From JAUWVG01 sp964633715 (GTDB lineage Bacteria > Acidobacteriota > Aminicenantia > Aminicenantales > Aminicenantaceae): DNA of 19,135 bases. Made by a program: the position numbers and the translations under genes. Of this stretch, positions 1 to 8,375 are shown in pieces (the stretch's first letter is position 1; each line of letters begins with the position of its first letter). The DNA lies in the NCBI GenBank assembly GCA_964633715.1, contig CAZWHQ010000062.1, positions 1 through 19,135 of the forward strand, given 5' to 3'. The notes below the pieces were generated by a model, which did not search any database, had not been told where the DNA came from, and worked only from the letters and a program-made list of their open reading frames with translations.

Positions 1-1092
1 GCCGAAGCCGGAGTAGACAGGGCTATTTGGGAGCTCAATAACGGAGATATTTCCACTTGGGACGGCAATCCGGAAGAACGGACATTAACTCTCTCTTCTC
101 TTCAATCTTCAGGCGGGAGTGTAGCCGGTGATGTGGTCATCACGGTCTCAGGATTAATTGGAACCAATCCTGTCATTCTTTCTTCGGGAAAGGTTCCCTT
201 CAGAAATACCGACACCGTCGACAGAACACTTCGGATTGTTTTGGAAAAAGACGAAGAAGAGATTTTCGCAAATGCCCTTTTTGCAACGGACGGAATAGAT
301 TTTGCGGGCAATTCCTATGTCGATGGATATGATTCGCGGGATGGCGACTATAAAGGACACAACAAAGGTTTGGACGTCTCTATCGGAACCAATGCCATAC
401 ATCTTGGCGCCATCACTCTCGACGATAAGGCCAAGGTTGTCGGAGATGCTTATATCGGTTTTGAAGGCGATCCTGAGGATATCCTCGTACTCGATAGGGC
501 AAAAATCACAGGGGAAAAATCATCCATGGATGAAACCTTTGCACTCCCTCCTGTAACAGCTCCTGAAGGATTACCCTATATGGGTGAAATAGAAACAAAG
601 AAGAAAATTAAAATCGAAGAAAGCGGGGAGTATACGTCTATCTATCTCGAAAAAAAAGGTGAGTTGAAAATAGAGGAGGATGTAACTCTTTACGTCACGG
701 GCGATTTTTTTATGGAAAACGGATCCAAGATAACTATTAAAGAGGGAGTAAACTTCCAGTTGTATTTAGGGAGCTCTTTTTCTATGGAACACGGCGCTCA
801 GTTCAACAAACATTCTGAAGATCCGACTAAACTCCAGGTCTGGGGAACCCCAAGCTTTACCGGAGATTTTGTGTTGGATTCCGACAATGAATTCTGCGGA
901 GCTATCTATATCCCTCAGGGAAATTTATACATCACAGGAAACATAGAGTACTATGGATCGATCTCGGCTAAAACCATAAATATCGACGCGAACACTAAAC
1001 TGCATTATGATCGAGCTTTACTAGATATTCCCACTCCATTTAAAAGAAACTATTACACTGTAAGATCCTGGCAGGAAAAACTTATCCCCTAA
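1..1092 (+). CDS. PilX/DUF7305-like pilus-associated protein, 5' end outside window
   Basis: The frame is open from the first base, so about 363 C-terminal residues are visible and the true start lies upstream. The first residues read AEAGVDRAIWELNNG, the helix that follows the membrane segment in PilX-type minor pilins, where a Glu-Ala-Gly-rich amphipathic stretch is typical. The rest is rich in beta-strand-like repeats. The C-terminal part (GAIYIPQGNLYITGN, then YYGSISAKTINI and LHYDRALL) matches the pattern I know from DUF7305 proteins (GAIYAP..., FYGSVVGK..., HYDEAL). The likely role is a minor pilin or adhesin-like component of a type IV pilus or secretion pseudopilus, located in the envelope. 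Its stop lies 11 bases inside the converging gene at 1082-1876. The family call is from recognised motifs, not a search. The prepilin leader cannot be checked because it is off the edge. Confidence 0.75.
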   Translation, partial: AEAGVDRAIWELNNGDISTWDGNPEERTLTLSSLQSSGGSVAGDVVITVSGLIGTNPVILSSGKVPFRNTDTVDRTLRIVLEKDEEEIFANALFATDGIDFAGNSYVDGYDSRDGDYKGHNKGLDVSIGTNAIHLGAITLDDKAKVVGDAYIGFEGDPEDILVLDRAKITGEKSSMDETFALPPVTAPEGLPYMGEIETKKKIKIEESGEYTSIYLEKKGELKIEEDVTLYVTGDFFMENGSKITIKEGVNFQLYLGSSFSMEHGAQFNKHSEDPTKLQVWGTPSFTGDFVLDSDNEFCGAIYIPQGNLYITGNIEYYGSISAKTINIDANTKLHYDRALLDIPTPFKRNYYTVRSWQEKLIP

Positions 1093-1876
1093 TTTTTTTT
1101 GAATACACACAGCCGTGATCTCTATTCACTTTCAGTTTTTCTGGTATATCTAAACTCTTCTTATTTTTCCGGCCTTTTCCCCTGTATTCGTTGAGAGAAA
1201 CCACTGCGATAGAATAGAGAAGGAATCCGATGGAATAGATAAATTCCTTGATTTCATTCGGAGCAAAAAGATGGTGATCTGTGATTTGAACCATGGCCAA
1301 CCCAAAGATTAATCCAATAGAAAATATTGGCAAAAATGAAAGCTGAATGATGGGAAAATTGATTTTGTCCAGAGCTTTTCTAAAGTTCGGTGATCGGAAG
1401 CAAAGGACCGGAATCATAATCCCCATAATAAAAACAAAGACATCAACAAGGCTATTGGGATTGTAAAGGCTTGTATGAAAAATAAAGAGGTTATGTATAG
1501 ACAATTCTTGCTGCACATTGTATTTCAAGAAGAATTCTGGAGTTGGAATATCAAATATTCTTTGTCCCCAACTGATTTCCTCCCCAAATGCAAATACAAG
1601 CATCAAGCCAAACAGGATAAACAAAACCTCTTGCCGGAACCGTTTTCCTTTTTTGATTTTGTAAAGGCTGTTCGTTATTAATATCACTCCGGCTATAAGT
1701 AAAAAAAGAGCCGACAGAGTCTCTGAAAAATGGTCTTCATCAGCAAACCTACTGAAAAAATCCTCATCAATAAAATAATAAAGAGACATAACAGTACTGG
1801 CAATAATGGCAAAGATTGAATAGAGGTATAAACCTCTATTTTTGTTGGTTTTTTTATTTTGGTTTGAGATATTCAT
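1082..1876 (-). CDS. Uncharacterised polytopic membrane protein with EEISWGQR motif
   Basis: A 264-residue protein with about six or seven hydrophobic segments (around residues 15-36, 50-70, 84-102, 140-160, 174-198 and 208-230) and a basic C-terminal tail. The loop after the third segment carries FGEEISWGQRIFDIPTP followed by NVQQELSIHNL. I recognise this EEISWGQR...N.Q.E..HN pattern from unnamed membrane proteins near polysaccharide loci, but I know no assigned function. The conserved Glu-Glu, Trp, Arg, Asn and His facing one side of the membrane would suit an active site or a lipid-linked substrate. It is the second gene of a minus-strand unit: its ATG overlaps the stop of the flippase gene by ATGA, so the two are probably translationally coupled. 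A polymerase-like (Wzy) or glycan-modification role is only a guess. Confidence 0.7.
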   Translation of the reverse strand: MNISNQNKKTNKNRGLYLYSIFAIIASTVMSLYYFIDEDFFSRFADEDHFSETLSALFLLIAGVILITNSLYKIKKGKRFRQEVLFILFGLMLVFAFGEEISWGQRIFDIPTPEFFLKYNVQQELSIHNLFIFHTSLYNPNSLVDVFVFIMGIMIPVLCFRSPNFRKALDKINFPIIQLSFLPIFSIGLIFGLAMVQITDHHLFAPNEIKEFIYSIGFLLYSIAVVSLNEYRGKGRKNKKSLDIPEKLKVNRDHGCVYSKKIRG

Positions 1877-3348
1877 TTTTTCTCTTCATCTCCAGAGGAT
1901 TCAAGAGTAGTGAACAGCGATTTAATGTTCATAAAAGATTTCAATTGATGTCTTTCTTCTTTTTTTAATCCCACAAAGAAAATGATGGGGCAGTAAATCA
2001 ATAAAAATACACCGGCCAGGAAAAACGGATGAAGATGAACTTGAAACAATGGATAAACAGCAGCAAGACCTAATAATAAAACCATCAAAGGAAAAACAAG
2101 CGTGCGGAAAAGATTTACCTTCCATCCAAATCGACTTAAAAAATACGTTCCCACAGCAAATCCAAAAAGCTCGGTTATCACAGTCGCAATAGAGGCACCG
2201 ACAAAGGAGTACTTCGGGATGAGAATAAAATTCAGAAAAATATTCAACGCCACTGTTACAGCGCATATTTTCATGCTGACTTTCTGTTTATTGGCTGCGA
2301 CAAAAGTGGATCCCTGTACCATTGTCATGAACATGATCGCTGTGGCCCATATCAACACTTGAACAGCTCTGACAGAATCGATGTATTCTATAGCATAAAA
2401 CAACATCACCACTGGACGTGCAATCAAAGTTAAAACCATGGCGATGGGGATAGCCAGGTAAAATAAATATTTTAAAATCAAGGCGTAGGTCCTTCCAAAA
2501 GAACTTGGAGAACTTTTAAAAAGAGACGAAAGTACAGGAAAAATTGTCATCATGAGCAGACCGGGAAGCAGAGCGGGGACCTCCGTGATCCTGTAAGCCG
2601 CACTGTACAGCCCAACATAGGGATCCCCCACCATAAGATTCAACATGATGGTATCGGTCCGGAAATAAAACATAACAAATATGAGCATCACTCCTAGGGG
2701 CCACGCCGTTCGAATAGAATCCTTCCAGAAAACCCAATCTATTTCCAGTTTTGGGATTGCAAACTTCTTTAAACAGATCCAAAATGCATAACCAAGATCG
2801 ATCGCGCTAACAATCACAAATATATAACCAAAAGCCGTCACATCATAATTCTGTCCCACCATGAATAGAACACCACAAAATAACAGTGCATTCCCAAATA
2901 TCGATCCGTAGGAGACGTATTCCATTCTTTCATTGGCTTGAATCACAGCATAAAAAATATTGGAAAAAGAACGAATCACAATGTGAAGACCCAGAAGATA
3001 AACCACGGTCAATGTAGGATTAGAATATCCCAAAAGATTGATGACCAAGGCAATCAGCCCAAATGTAAAAAGTCCAAGGAATATTTTTATAAGAACAAAA
3101 TTCCCGATATATTTTCCCGCTGCCATTTTATCTCGAGAGACTTCTCTTACAGTCAGTTTATCCAAGCCCATATCTGTCAGCAAAACAAACAATCCGCAGA
3201 ATGCAAAGGCAAAAGAAAAAATACCAAAATCGGATTTTCCCAGGTGCCGGGCCATAAAAACAATGTAGAAGAAAGTAAAAGTCTTGCTGATAATGTTCGA
3301 GCTGAACAATATTATTGAATTTCTTGCAATTCTTTTTGCTGTGTTCAT
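1873..3348 (-). CDS. Wzx-type polysaccharide flippase (MOP superfamily)
   Basis: A 491-residue integral membrane protein with about 12-14 hydrophobic helices across its length, the usual size for the polysaccharide-transporter branch of the MOP superfamily. The N-terminus is characteristic: an amphipathic start (AKRIARNSIILFSSN), a first helix ending at ARHLGKSDFGIFSFA, and then LLTDMGLDKLTVREVSRDK, the Gly-Leu-...-Arg-Glu signature after helix 2. Family members flip undecaprenyl-pyrophosphate-linked oligosaccharide repeat units from the inner to the outer leaflet of the cytoplasmic membrane. It is the first gene of the minus-strand pair and overlaps the next gene by 4 bases. Upstream on the minus strand I see only a weak promoter (AATAAT about 17 bases from TCAACA) and no clear Shine-Dalgarno. 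The class call is firm; the transported glycan is unknown. Confidence 0.88.
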   Translation of the reverse strand: MNTAKRIARNSIILFSSNIISKTFTFFYIVFMARHLGKSDFGIFSFAFAFCGLFVLLTDMGLDKLTVREVSRDKMAAGKYIGNFVLIKIFLGLFTFGLIALVINLLGYSNPTLTVVYLLGLHIVIRSFSNIFYAVIQANERMEYVSYGSIFGNALLFCGVLFMVGQNYDVTAFGYIFVIVSAIDLGYAFWICLKKFAIPKLEIDWVFWKDSIRTAWPLGVMLIFVMFYFRTDTIMLNLMVGDPYVGLYSAAYRITEVPALLPGLLMMTIFPVLSSLFKSSPSSFGRTYALILKYLFYLAIPIAMVLTLIARPVVMLFYAIEYIDSVRAVQVLIWATAIMFMTMVQGSTFVAANKQKVSMKICAVTVALNIFLNFILIPKYSFVGASIATVITELFGFAVGTYFLSRFGWKVNLFRTLVFPLMVLLLGLAAVYPLFQVHLHPFFLAGVFLLIYCPIIFFVGLKKEERHQLKSFMNIKSLFTTLESSGDEEKK

Positions 3349-3436
3349 TCTATTCGTATGAGAGAGAGATTAGATTTCTCCCTATTATTCAGCATCCAAT
3401 TTTACGTGTTGATATCCTGTGATGGGAATACTCTTA

Positions 3437-3450
3437 CTCGATGAATCGAG
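3437..3450. repeat. Short perfect palindrome in divergent intergenic region
   Basis: CTCGA-TGAA-TCGAG forms a five-base-pair inverted repeat around four bases, or six pairs around two. It sits in the 195-base gap between the divergent flippase and radical SAM genes, about 45 bases upstream of the plus-strand -35 element. It could be an operator for a dimeric regulator, but a palindrome this short can easily arise by chance. Apart from this and the promoter, I see nothing else in the gap. Confidence 0.25.
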
Positions 3451-3495
3451 GGGTGATTTTATTATGGGATTAATGAGAGCGGTATTTCCTGAGCA

Positions 3496-3524
3496 TTGCC
3501 AATCTTGATAGGCTGTGTTATAAA
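3496..3524 (+). promoter_or_regulatory. Sigma70-like promoter of the radical SAM/aminotransferase operon
   Basis: TTGCCA (3496-3501) and TATAAA (3519-3524) are separated by exactly 17 bases. Each hexamer differs from the sigma70 consensus at one position. Transcription would begin near 3531, leaving a leader of about 12 bases before the GTG start at 3544. It should drive the whole operon 3544-7156. Confidence 0.6.
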
Positions 3525-3543
3525 TCAAATTGTTTAGAAAGAA

Positions 3544-4629
3544 GTGAATTGGAAAAAGAAAGTCAGAGTTTTCAGGAATAATTGGAAAGCTCTGTCGTAT
3601 TATCGGAAGAAGCGGGTTATTCTGCCTGGATTACCATCATATATCTGGATTGAACCTACAAACCACTGCAATCTCAACTGCATCATGTGTCCCATTGGTG
3701 CGGGAAAAGTGCATGTCAAACGCGGCACCATGAAGCTTGAACTCTTTAAAAGTATAATCGACGAAATCCATCCCCATACTTCGACAGTCGTGCTCGCTTT
3801 CAGTGGAGAGAGCCTTCTCCATCCAGATGTGTTTGAAATGATTCAATATGCCCAGGAGAATCAAATTAAGGTTTTGTTGAACACTAATGCCACTCTAATC
3901 GATAAGGAAAAGGCTAAAAAACTTTTGGAGTCAGGAATAAGCTATATCAGTTTTGCTTTTGACGGCTATACAAAATCCATGTATGAGAAGGCAAGAAGAG
4001 GAGCTGATTTTGAAAAAACCCTTGAAAACATTCTCGTTTTTCTGCGTTTGAAAAAAGAGATCAAGCAAAAAAAGCCCTATACAGTCCTTTCTATTCTCAA
4101 TCTCAATATCGACAATCCTTCCGATCGTGTCAAAAAAGAATTTTTAAAGAAATTTGATACACTTATAGATGATATTCAACTGAGAGAGGTCAATTCATGG
4201 GGAAATGTTTTTAAGGGGACGAAAGATTTCCAATATGCAGAATTTACCGGGACTGGAACACCTTGTGGACGGTTGTGGAGTACGATAGGAATCACCTGGG
4301 ATGGAGAAGTTGTGCCCTGCACATACAACATGAACCATGACTATCCACTGGGAAACATCAAAGATAAACCATTGAAGGAAATATGGAACTCTCCCAAACT
4401 CATTCAACTGAGACAAGCCATGATCGATGGAAGTTATCTGGAAAAATCTCCTCTTTGTGAGAACTGCACCATTGTGGGAACGCCTAAAATTTTGGGCATC
4501 CCAGCAGGGCTTCGCATCACGCTCTCCGATTCTCTGGAGAATTTTTTTGGCTATGGATTCCAAAAAAAAGCCTTAAAATTTGCATCCCGGTTGAAAAAAG
4601 ATAAATTTGCTCACAGACAGCTCAAATGA
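3544..4629 (+). CDS. Radical SAM/SPASM-domain enzyme (first of operon)
   Basis: A 361-residue protein starting at GTG. The radical SAM cluster motif C42-x3-C46-x2-C49 (NHCNLNCIMCP) binds the [4Fe-4S] cluster that cleaves S-adenosylmethionine. The usual GGEP motif appears as SGES (87-90) before LLHP. The C-terminal SPASM/twitch region follows the pattern PCGRLW...DGEVVPC...LGNIKD..LKEIWN...LCENC, with C241, C259, C305 and C308 as probable ligands of an auxiliary cluster. The family covers peptide modification, sulfatase maturation and small-molecule dehydrogenation of the BtrN type. No precursor peptide is visible nearby, and neighbours are glycan genes, so a sugar or cyclitol substrate is more likely. 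Its stop overlaps the next start by ATGA. The substrate is unknown. Confidence 0.9.
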   Translation: MNWKKKVRVFRNNWKALSYYRKKRVILPGLPSYIWIEPTNHCNLNCIMCPIGAGKVHVKRGTMKLELFKSIIDEIHPHTSTVVLAFSGESLLHPDVFEMIQYAQENQIKVLLNTNATLIDKEKAKKLLESGISYISFAFDGYTKSMYEKARRGADFEKTLENILVFLRLKKEIKQKKPYTVLSILNLNIDNPSDRVKKEFLKKFDTLIDDIQLREVNSWGNVFKGTKDFQYAEFTGTGTPCGRLWSTIGITWDGEVVPCTYNMNHDYPLGNIKDKPLKEIWNSPKLIQLRQAMIDGSYLEKSPLCENCTIVGTPKILGIPAGLRITLSDSLENFFGYGFQKKALKFASRLKKDKFAHRQLK

Positions 4630-5906
4630 AAGACAAAAAATCTCTTTTTGAAGCGTTTCAGACAGATATTGTCAGAATGTACAAAACTCCAGAAGAAATC
4701 GAGAGGGTCAGGAAAATTTTCGAAAAAGCCGAATCACAAACCCATCGAAAAGAAATTCTAAGCACTGAAGTGAAATCGAACAAGCTCAAAAAATTCCTCA
4801 TACACTGGAAAATTCGCTTCAAGTACGGGATCCACTGGAGAAAAAAGTGTTTTGTCCTTCGTGTGATAAGAAATTACACGTTATCTTTTTTCAACAGGCT
4901 CTTTCAAAGGAAAAAACCTGTCTTTCGAGGGATTGAATTTGATTTAACGTTCAAATGCAACATGAAGTGCCATCACTGCCTCTGTGCCGAACTCGATGAA
5001 GATGAGGAAAAAAAAGAGCTGGAACCCGATGAATATGAGAGAGTTGTCAAGGAAGCCATGAAACTGGGCGCTCACACTTTTGGCTTGGAAGGCGGAGAGC
5101 CCTTTATGGCAAAGAATTGGGAAGAAAGCCTCAAGAGGATGAAACCTTTTACCAATCATATCATCATCTCATCAAACGGATTGATGCTCGATGAGAAACT
5201 CGTAAAAAAATGTGCCGAATCCGGAGTCGACACCATCAACTTGAGTTTAGACAGCGGAATCCCTGAACTCCATGATGTTTTCCGCCGAAGAAAGGGAAGT
5301 TTTGAAAAAGTGATAAAGGCTATCGAGCTCTGCAAGAAATACAAAATCAAAGTGATGCTGAATACAGTCCTCCATAAAGGCAATCTTTATACAGAAGGCC
5401 TACTGAAGCTTCTTGAGATGGCAGAGAAAGAGAAGGTGCTGGTGAATATTCTCTTTGCCAAAGGTGTCGGAGCCTTCCGTGAAAAAGACAGCATGTTGTC
5501 CGAGGAGGACATCCATGCCTTCTTAAAAATTGCCGAACCATACAACTACTGGCATATCCATCATATGGGCAAGCTGAAATCCAATCACGGCGGCGAAGGA
5601 TGCTCTGGATCAAAAGAATTTGTAAATATCACTCCCTACGGAGATGTGATCAACTGTGCCAACAACCATATTTACATAGGCAATGTCCGCAAAGAACCTT
5701 TTGCTGCCATTCGCGAAAGAGCCCTCAAAAAATTGCCGTTCGGGAAATACCGCCCCTGTTTCCTCACCATGGATAAGGATTTCATGAATATCTACTACCC
5801 TCTGCTTGAAAAAAAGAACTGGATTTCATGCGAGGAATTCCGTGCCGCACTCAAAGATTATGAGAAAAAACACAATAGAAAAATCTATCCGGAAATAAAT
5901 CCTTAA
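4626..5906 (+). CDS. Radical SAM enzyme with SPASM-like C-terminus (second of operon)
   Basis: A 426-residue protein whose ATG overlaps the previous stop (ATGA), indicating coupled translation. The radical SAM motif is C111-x3-C115-x2-C118 (FKCNMKCHHCLC), preceded by an unusually long, basic N-terminal extension of about 100 residues that I do not recognise. An intact GGEP motif lies at 156-159 (LEGGEPF), followed by the SSNG strand and the INLSLDS strand typical of MoaA/PqqE-like barrels. The C-terminal part has C326, C344, C378 and C402 in a SPASM-like context (EGCSGSKEFVNITPYGDVINC), so an auxiliary cluster is likely. Two different SPASM enzymes in one operon with a PLP aminotransferase suggests successive steps on one substrate, for example alcohol oxidation before amination. 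The actual reaction cannot be read from the sequence. Confidence 0.88.
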   Translation: MKDKKSLFEAFQTDIVRMYKTPEEIERVRKIFEKAESQTHRKEILSTEVKSNKLKKFLIHWKIRFKYGIHWRKKCFVLRVIRNYTLSFFNRLFQRKKPVFRGIEFDLTFKCNMKCHHCLCAELDEDEEKKELEPDEYERVVKEAMKLGAHTFGLEGGEPFMAKNWEESLKRMKPFTNHIIISSNGLMLDEKLVKKCAESGVDTINLSLDSGIPELHDVFRRRKGSFEKVIKAIELCKKYKIKVMLNTVLHKGNLYTEGLLKLLEMAEKEKVLVNILFAKGVGAFREKDSMLSEEDIHAFLKIAEPYNYWHIHHMGKLKSNHGGEGCSGSKEFVNITPYGDVINCANNHIYIGNVRKEPFAAIRERALKKLPFGKYRPCFLTMDKDFMNIYYPLLEKKNWISCEEFRAALKDYEKKHNRKIYPEINP

Positions 5907-5917
5907 TAAGAAGTAAA

Positions 5918-7156
5918 ATGAGAAAAGCAATTTCCAGAGCCTGGATCGATATCAAATCCCACGAAATCCTCTCTATCGTCTTTCAACTCCTTAAGATCGG
6001 AAAGGCCACTCAAAGTGACCGTGTCCATAAATTCGAAGAGGCCTTTGCACTATATATCGGGACAAAACATGCCGTGTCCTTTTCTTCCTGCCGGGCAGGA
6101 ATGTATTTTGCTCTCAAGGCCATGGGCTGGAAAGAAGGCGATGAAGTCCTGGTGCCGGCTTTCTCTTACTTTGCCGATGCCGCCATGGTCTTGCTGGCAG
6201 GATTGGTGCCGGTCTTTGTCGATGTGGATTTTGAGACAGCAGCCATTTGTCCAACTGAAATCGAAAAAAAAATAACACCCAGAACCAAAGCCATTTTCCT
6301 GACTCATCTCAACGGAATTTCCGCTGAAATGGATTCAATCAAGAGTATTGCCGCAAATCACAATCTCCGCATTTTCGAAGATTGTGCACGGGCGTGCGGC
6401 CTCCAATATAAAGCACAGAAATTAGGCTCTTTTGATATCGGAACCTACAGTTTCAGCTATGGTAAAAATTTCTTTCTTTTTGGAGGCGGTATGGTGACTT
6501 CAAATGATGGTGCATTTATAGAGCGCCTCCGAAAATTCAAAACCGAATTCCACTCAAAATCGAAAAAACAGACACTCCTTGAAACGATAAAGGGTTGTGT
6601 GCTCAAATTCGTCAATACTCCGCTTTTATTCACCGTGTCTCTTTTTCCCCTGATTCACGCAAATAAAGCCGGGCCAAAAAAGAGGTTCAACAGGCTCTTC
6701 CCGAGAAAAATGCCCATATATGACAAAGTTCCCCCTTTTTTTTATTCAAATATGAACAACCTGCAGGCTAAACAGGGACTTCGTTTTCTCGATAGAATCA
6801 AAAACCACAACATAAAACGGGGAGAAAAGACACGCCTATTTATGGAAGAACTGGAAAACCAGAGCAAAGTTTTTCTTTTTCAAGCCTCACCCTTTCAGGA
6901 TGTGGATATGCTTTATTTTGCCATACACTGCAAAAATAAGGCGGCCCTGCAGAGGCATCTTGTCAGAAAGAAAATTGATGCAGAACACGAAAGTGCCAGG
7001 AACCTCCCGCAGCTCGATCGATTCAAAAAATTCAGTGCCGGGGAATATCCCAATGCCGCTGCTTTTGAAGACACATTAATCCTTCTGCCAAGCCACCCCC
7101 GCCTCACCAAAAAAGACATTAAATATATGTCGGATAAAATTAAAGAATATTCCTGA
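5918..7156 (+). CDS. DegT/DnrJ/EryC1/StrS-type PLP aminotransferase
   Basis: A 412-residue fold-type I PLP enzyme of the sugar aminotransferase family. Landmarks in order: VSFSSCRAGMYFAL (phosphate-binding region near 53-66), GDEVLVPAFSYFADA (74-88), VFVDVD (99-104), LTHLNG (128-133), IFEDCARACG (152-161) with D155 placed to pair with the pyridine nitrogen, and SFSYGKNFFLFGGGMV (168-183) with K173-K183 region lysine of the YGKN motif as the probable Schiff-base residue. The active-site residues look intact, so it is probably a true aminotransferase and not one of the family's dehydratases. Such enzymes aminate keto-sugars or keto-cyclitols using glutamate or glutamine. It begins 11 bases after the second radical SAM gene, which fits it using a ketone made by one of them. 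The exact sugar is unknown. Confidence 0.9.
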   Translation: MRKAISRAWIDIKSHEILSIVFQLLKIGKATQSDRVHKFEEAFALYIGTKHAVSFSSCRAGMYFALKAMGWKEGDEVLVPAFSYFADAAMVLLAGLVPVFVDVDFETAAICPTEIEKKITPRTKAIFLTHLNGISAEMDSIKSIAANHNLRIFEDCARACGLQYKAQKLGSFDIGTYSFSYGKNFFLFGGGMVTSNDGAFIERLRKFKTEFHSKSKKQTLLETIKGCVLKFVNTPLLFTVSLFPLIHANKAGPKKRFNRLFPRKMPIYDKVPPFFYSNMNNLQAKQGLRFLDRIKNHNIKRGEKTRLFMEELENQSKVFLFQASPFQDVDMLYFAIHCKNKAALQRHLVRKKIDAEHESARNLPQLDRFKKFSAGEYPNAAAFEDTLILLPSHPRLTKKDIKYMSDKIKEYS

Positions 7157-7174
7157 GTTACCTGTATTCATGAA

Positions 7175-8254
7175 TTAGTCAGATTTTTTGTATTGCCATG
7201 AAAAGAACATATTGGGGTGGTTCGGCCATGCACAACAGTCTTTACAGATAGAAACCTTGTCATATAAGCCCGTCCTGTGGCAATTCCTGATGCTTCGAAA
7301 TTTATCGCTATTCCAAATGTTGTGAATGCTGTTTATATTGACATCACCTACAATAAAGTCACTCTTCCAATCCGCACAACAAAGACTCACACTCCCGTCA
7401 TAATTGATGACAAAATCTGTAAAAACGTGTGCACACGGATACCGCAGAGGCATGGTCTGCTCGCTGAGAGTCCATTTTTTTGTTCCCAGATCCAAATCCG
7501 TAAAGGTTTCATTATATTTTTGAACGGTGTGTTGGATTCCCATTTTCTTAAAAAATATTCTTGCGGTTTTTAATTCTTGGACATTGTCTTTTCGAACGAC
7601 CATATTCACGGATAATCTGGGCAGCTCTTTTTTATGACTCTTTTTGCTTTCTTGGAGAGACTCGATGCCGCTTAATACTTTGTCCAAACTGAATCCTTTG
7701 ATTTGAAAATAGGTCTCAGGCTGGAGAGAATCGATACTCAGATTCAGCTCATCTATTTCATACTCGATCAGAGCATCGATATGATCCTGCGTCAATGTTG
7801 TCCCATTCGAAACCCATAAAACATTTTGTCTATTTTTTGTACTTCTTAGTAGTGAAAAAAACTCGTGCACTTGTGGATGCAGCAGGGGCTCCCCCTGCTT
7901 GACAAACATAATATTTGACACGCCGAAACTGTCGATCTCATGGATAATTTTTTGAAACAAATCCAGGGTCATATATCCTCTTTTGTCTTCGGGTATTAAA
8001 GGATTAGGACACATGGCACATTTGAGATTGCAGACATTGGTGATCTCGATGTGGATATAGGGCGGGAATTGTCTTTTTTTAAGAAAAAAATTGTAGTAGA
8101 CCTTAGGAACAATCCTGGTATATTTTGAATCCTTAAAAATTCTTCTTATGATCTCCTTCCGGTATAGGAAGCTGCTGAGTTTAAAAATCAGGTCTTTCAT
8201 TTGTTCATCATTTTGAACCAAAACATTTAAAAGGTCAAAACCAGATGCCAGCAC
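7175..8254 (-). CDS. Radical SAM/SPASM-domain enzyme, minus strand
   Basis: A 359-residue protein if read from the GTG at 8254. The motif C75-x3-C79-x2-C82 (ITNVCNLKCAMCP) marks the radical SAM cluster. QGEPLLHP is the GGEP equivalent and VSNGTTL the following strand. The C-terminal SPASM segment contains PCAHVFTDFVINYDGSVSLCC, then VGDVNINSIHNIWNS, then SICKDCCAWP, giving enough cysteines for an auxiliary cluster. It resembles the first enzyme of the neighbouring operon but is transcribed towards it, ending 18 bases from the aminotransferase stop. An in-frame ATG 18 codons downstream (near 8200, protein starting MKDLIFKL) is an equally plausible start, since neither has a clear Shine-Dalgarno. 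The substrate is unknown; context suggests a glycan or lipid precursor. Confidence 0.87.
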   Translation of the reverse strand: MLASGFDLLNVLVQNDEQMKDLIFKLSSFLYRKEIIRRIFKDSKYTRIVPKVYYNFFLKKRQFPPYIHIEITNVCNLKCAMCPNPLIPEDKRGYMTLDLFQKIIHEIDSFGVSNIMFVKQGEPLLHPQVHEFFSLLRSTKNRQNVLWVSNGTTLTQDHIDALIEYEIDELNLSIDSLQPETYFQIKGFSLDKVLSGIESLQESKKSHKKELPRLSVNMVVRKDNVQELKTARIFFKKMGIQHTVQKYNETFTDLDLGTKKWTLSEQTMPLRYPCAHVFTDFVINYDGSVSLCCADWKSDFIVGDVNINSIHNIWNSDKFRSIRNCHRTGLYDKVSICKDCCAWPNHPNMFFSWQYKKSD

Positions 8255-8277
8255 CCCATTTCTATATCTATTTTAGA

Positions 8278-8375
8278 GTCGGACAGGAACCCTTACGCAT
8301 TCTGCCTCCATCACATACGAATGTGGATGGAGACAGACATGACGACGTCCATCCAACTCCACTGGAGGTTCCGAC
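8278..8375. other. Structured intergenic segment with alternative hairpins
   Basis: This lies in the 228-base gap between divergent genes. A strong hairpin at 8301-8337 pairs TCTG-CTCCATC-ACAT with ATGT-GATGGAG-CAGA around an ACGA loop, with small bulges. TGGATGGA (8324-8331) can instead pair perfectly with TCCATCCA (8348-8355), so the two helices exclude each other. An outer helix joins GGAACC (8286-8291) with GGTTCC (8367-8372), extended by GTCG/CGAC. If transcribed on the minus strand it would be in the leader of the radical SAM gene starting at 8254. I recognise no known riboswitch class. Confidence 0.4.

Noticed and set aside
3358..3444. A 28-codon frame starting MRERLDFSLL between the divergent genes, considered as a RiPP precursor for the SPASM enzymes.
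   Set aside because: No ribosome-binding site, no promoter upstream, no leader/core pattern, and it overlaps the region expected to hold minus-strand control signals.
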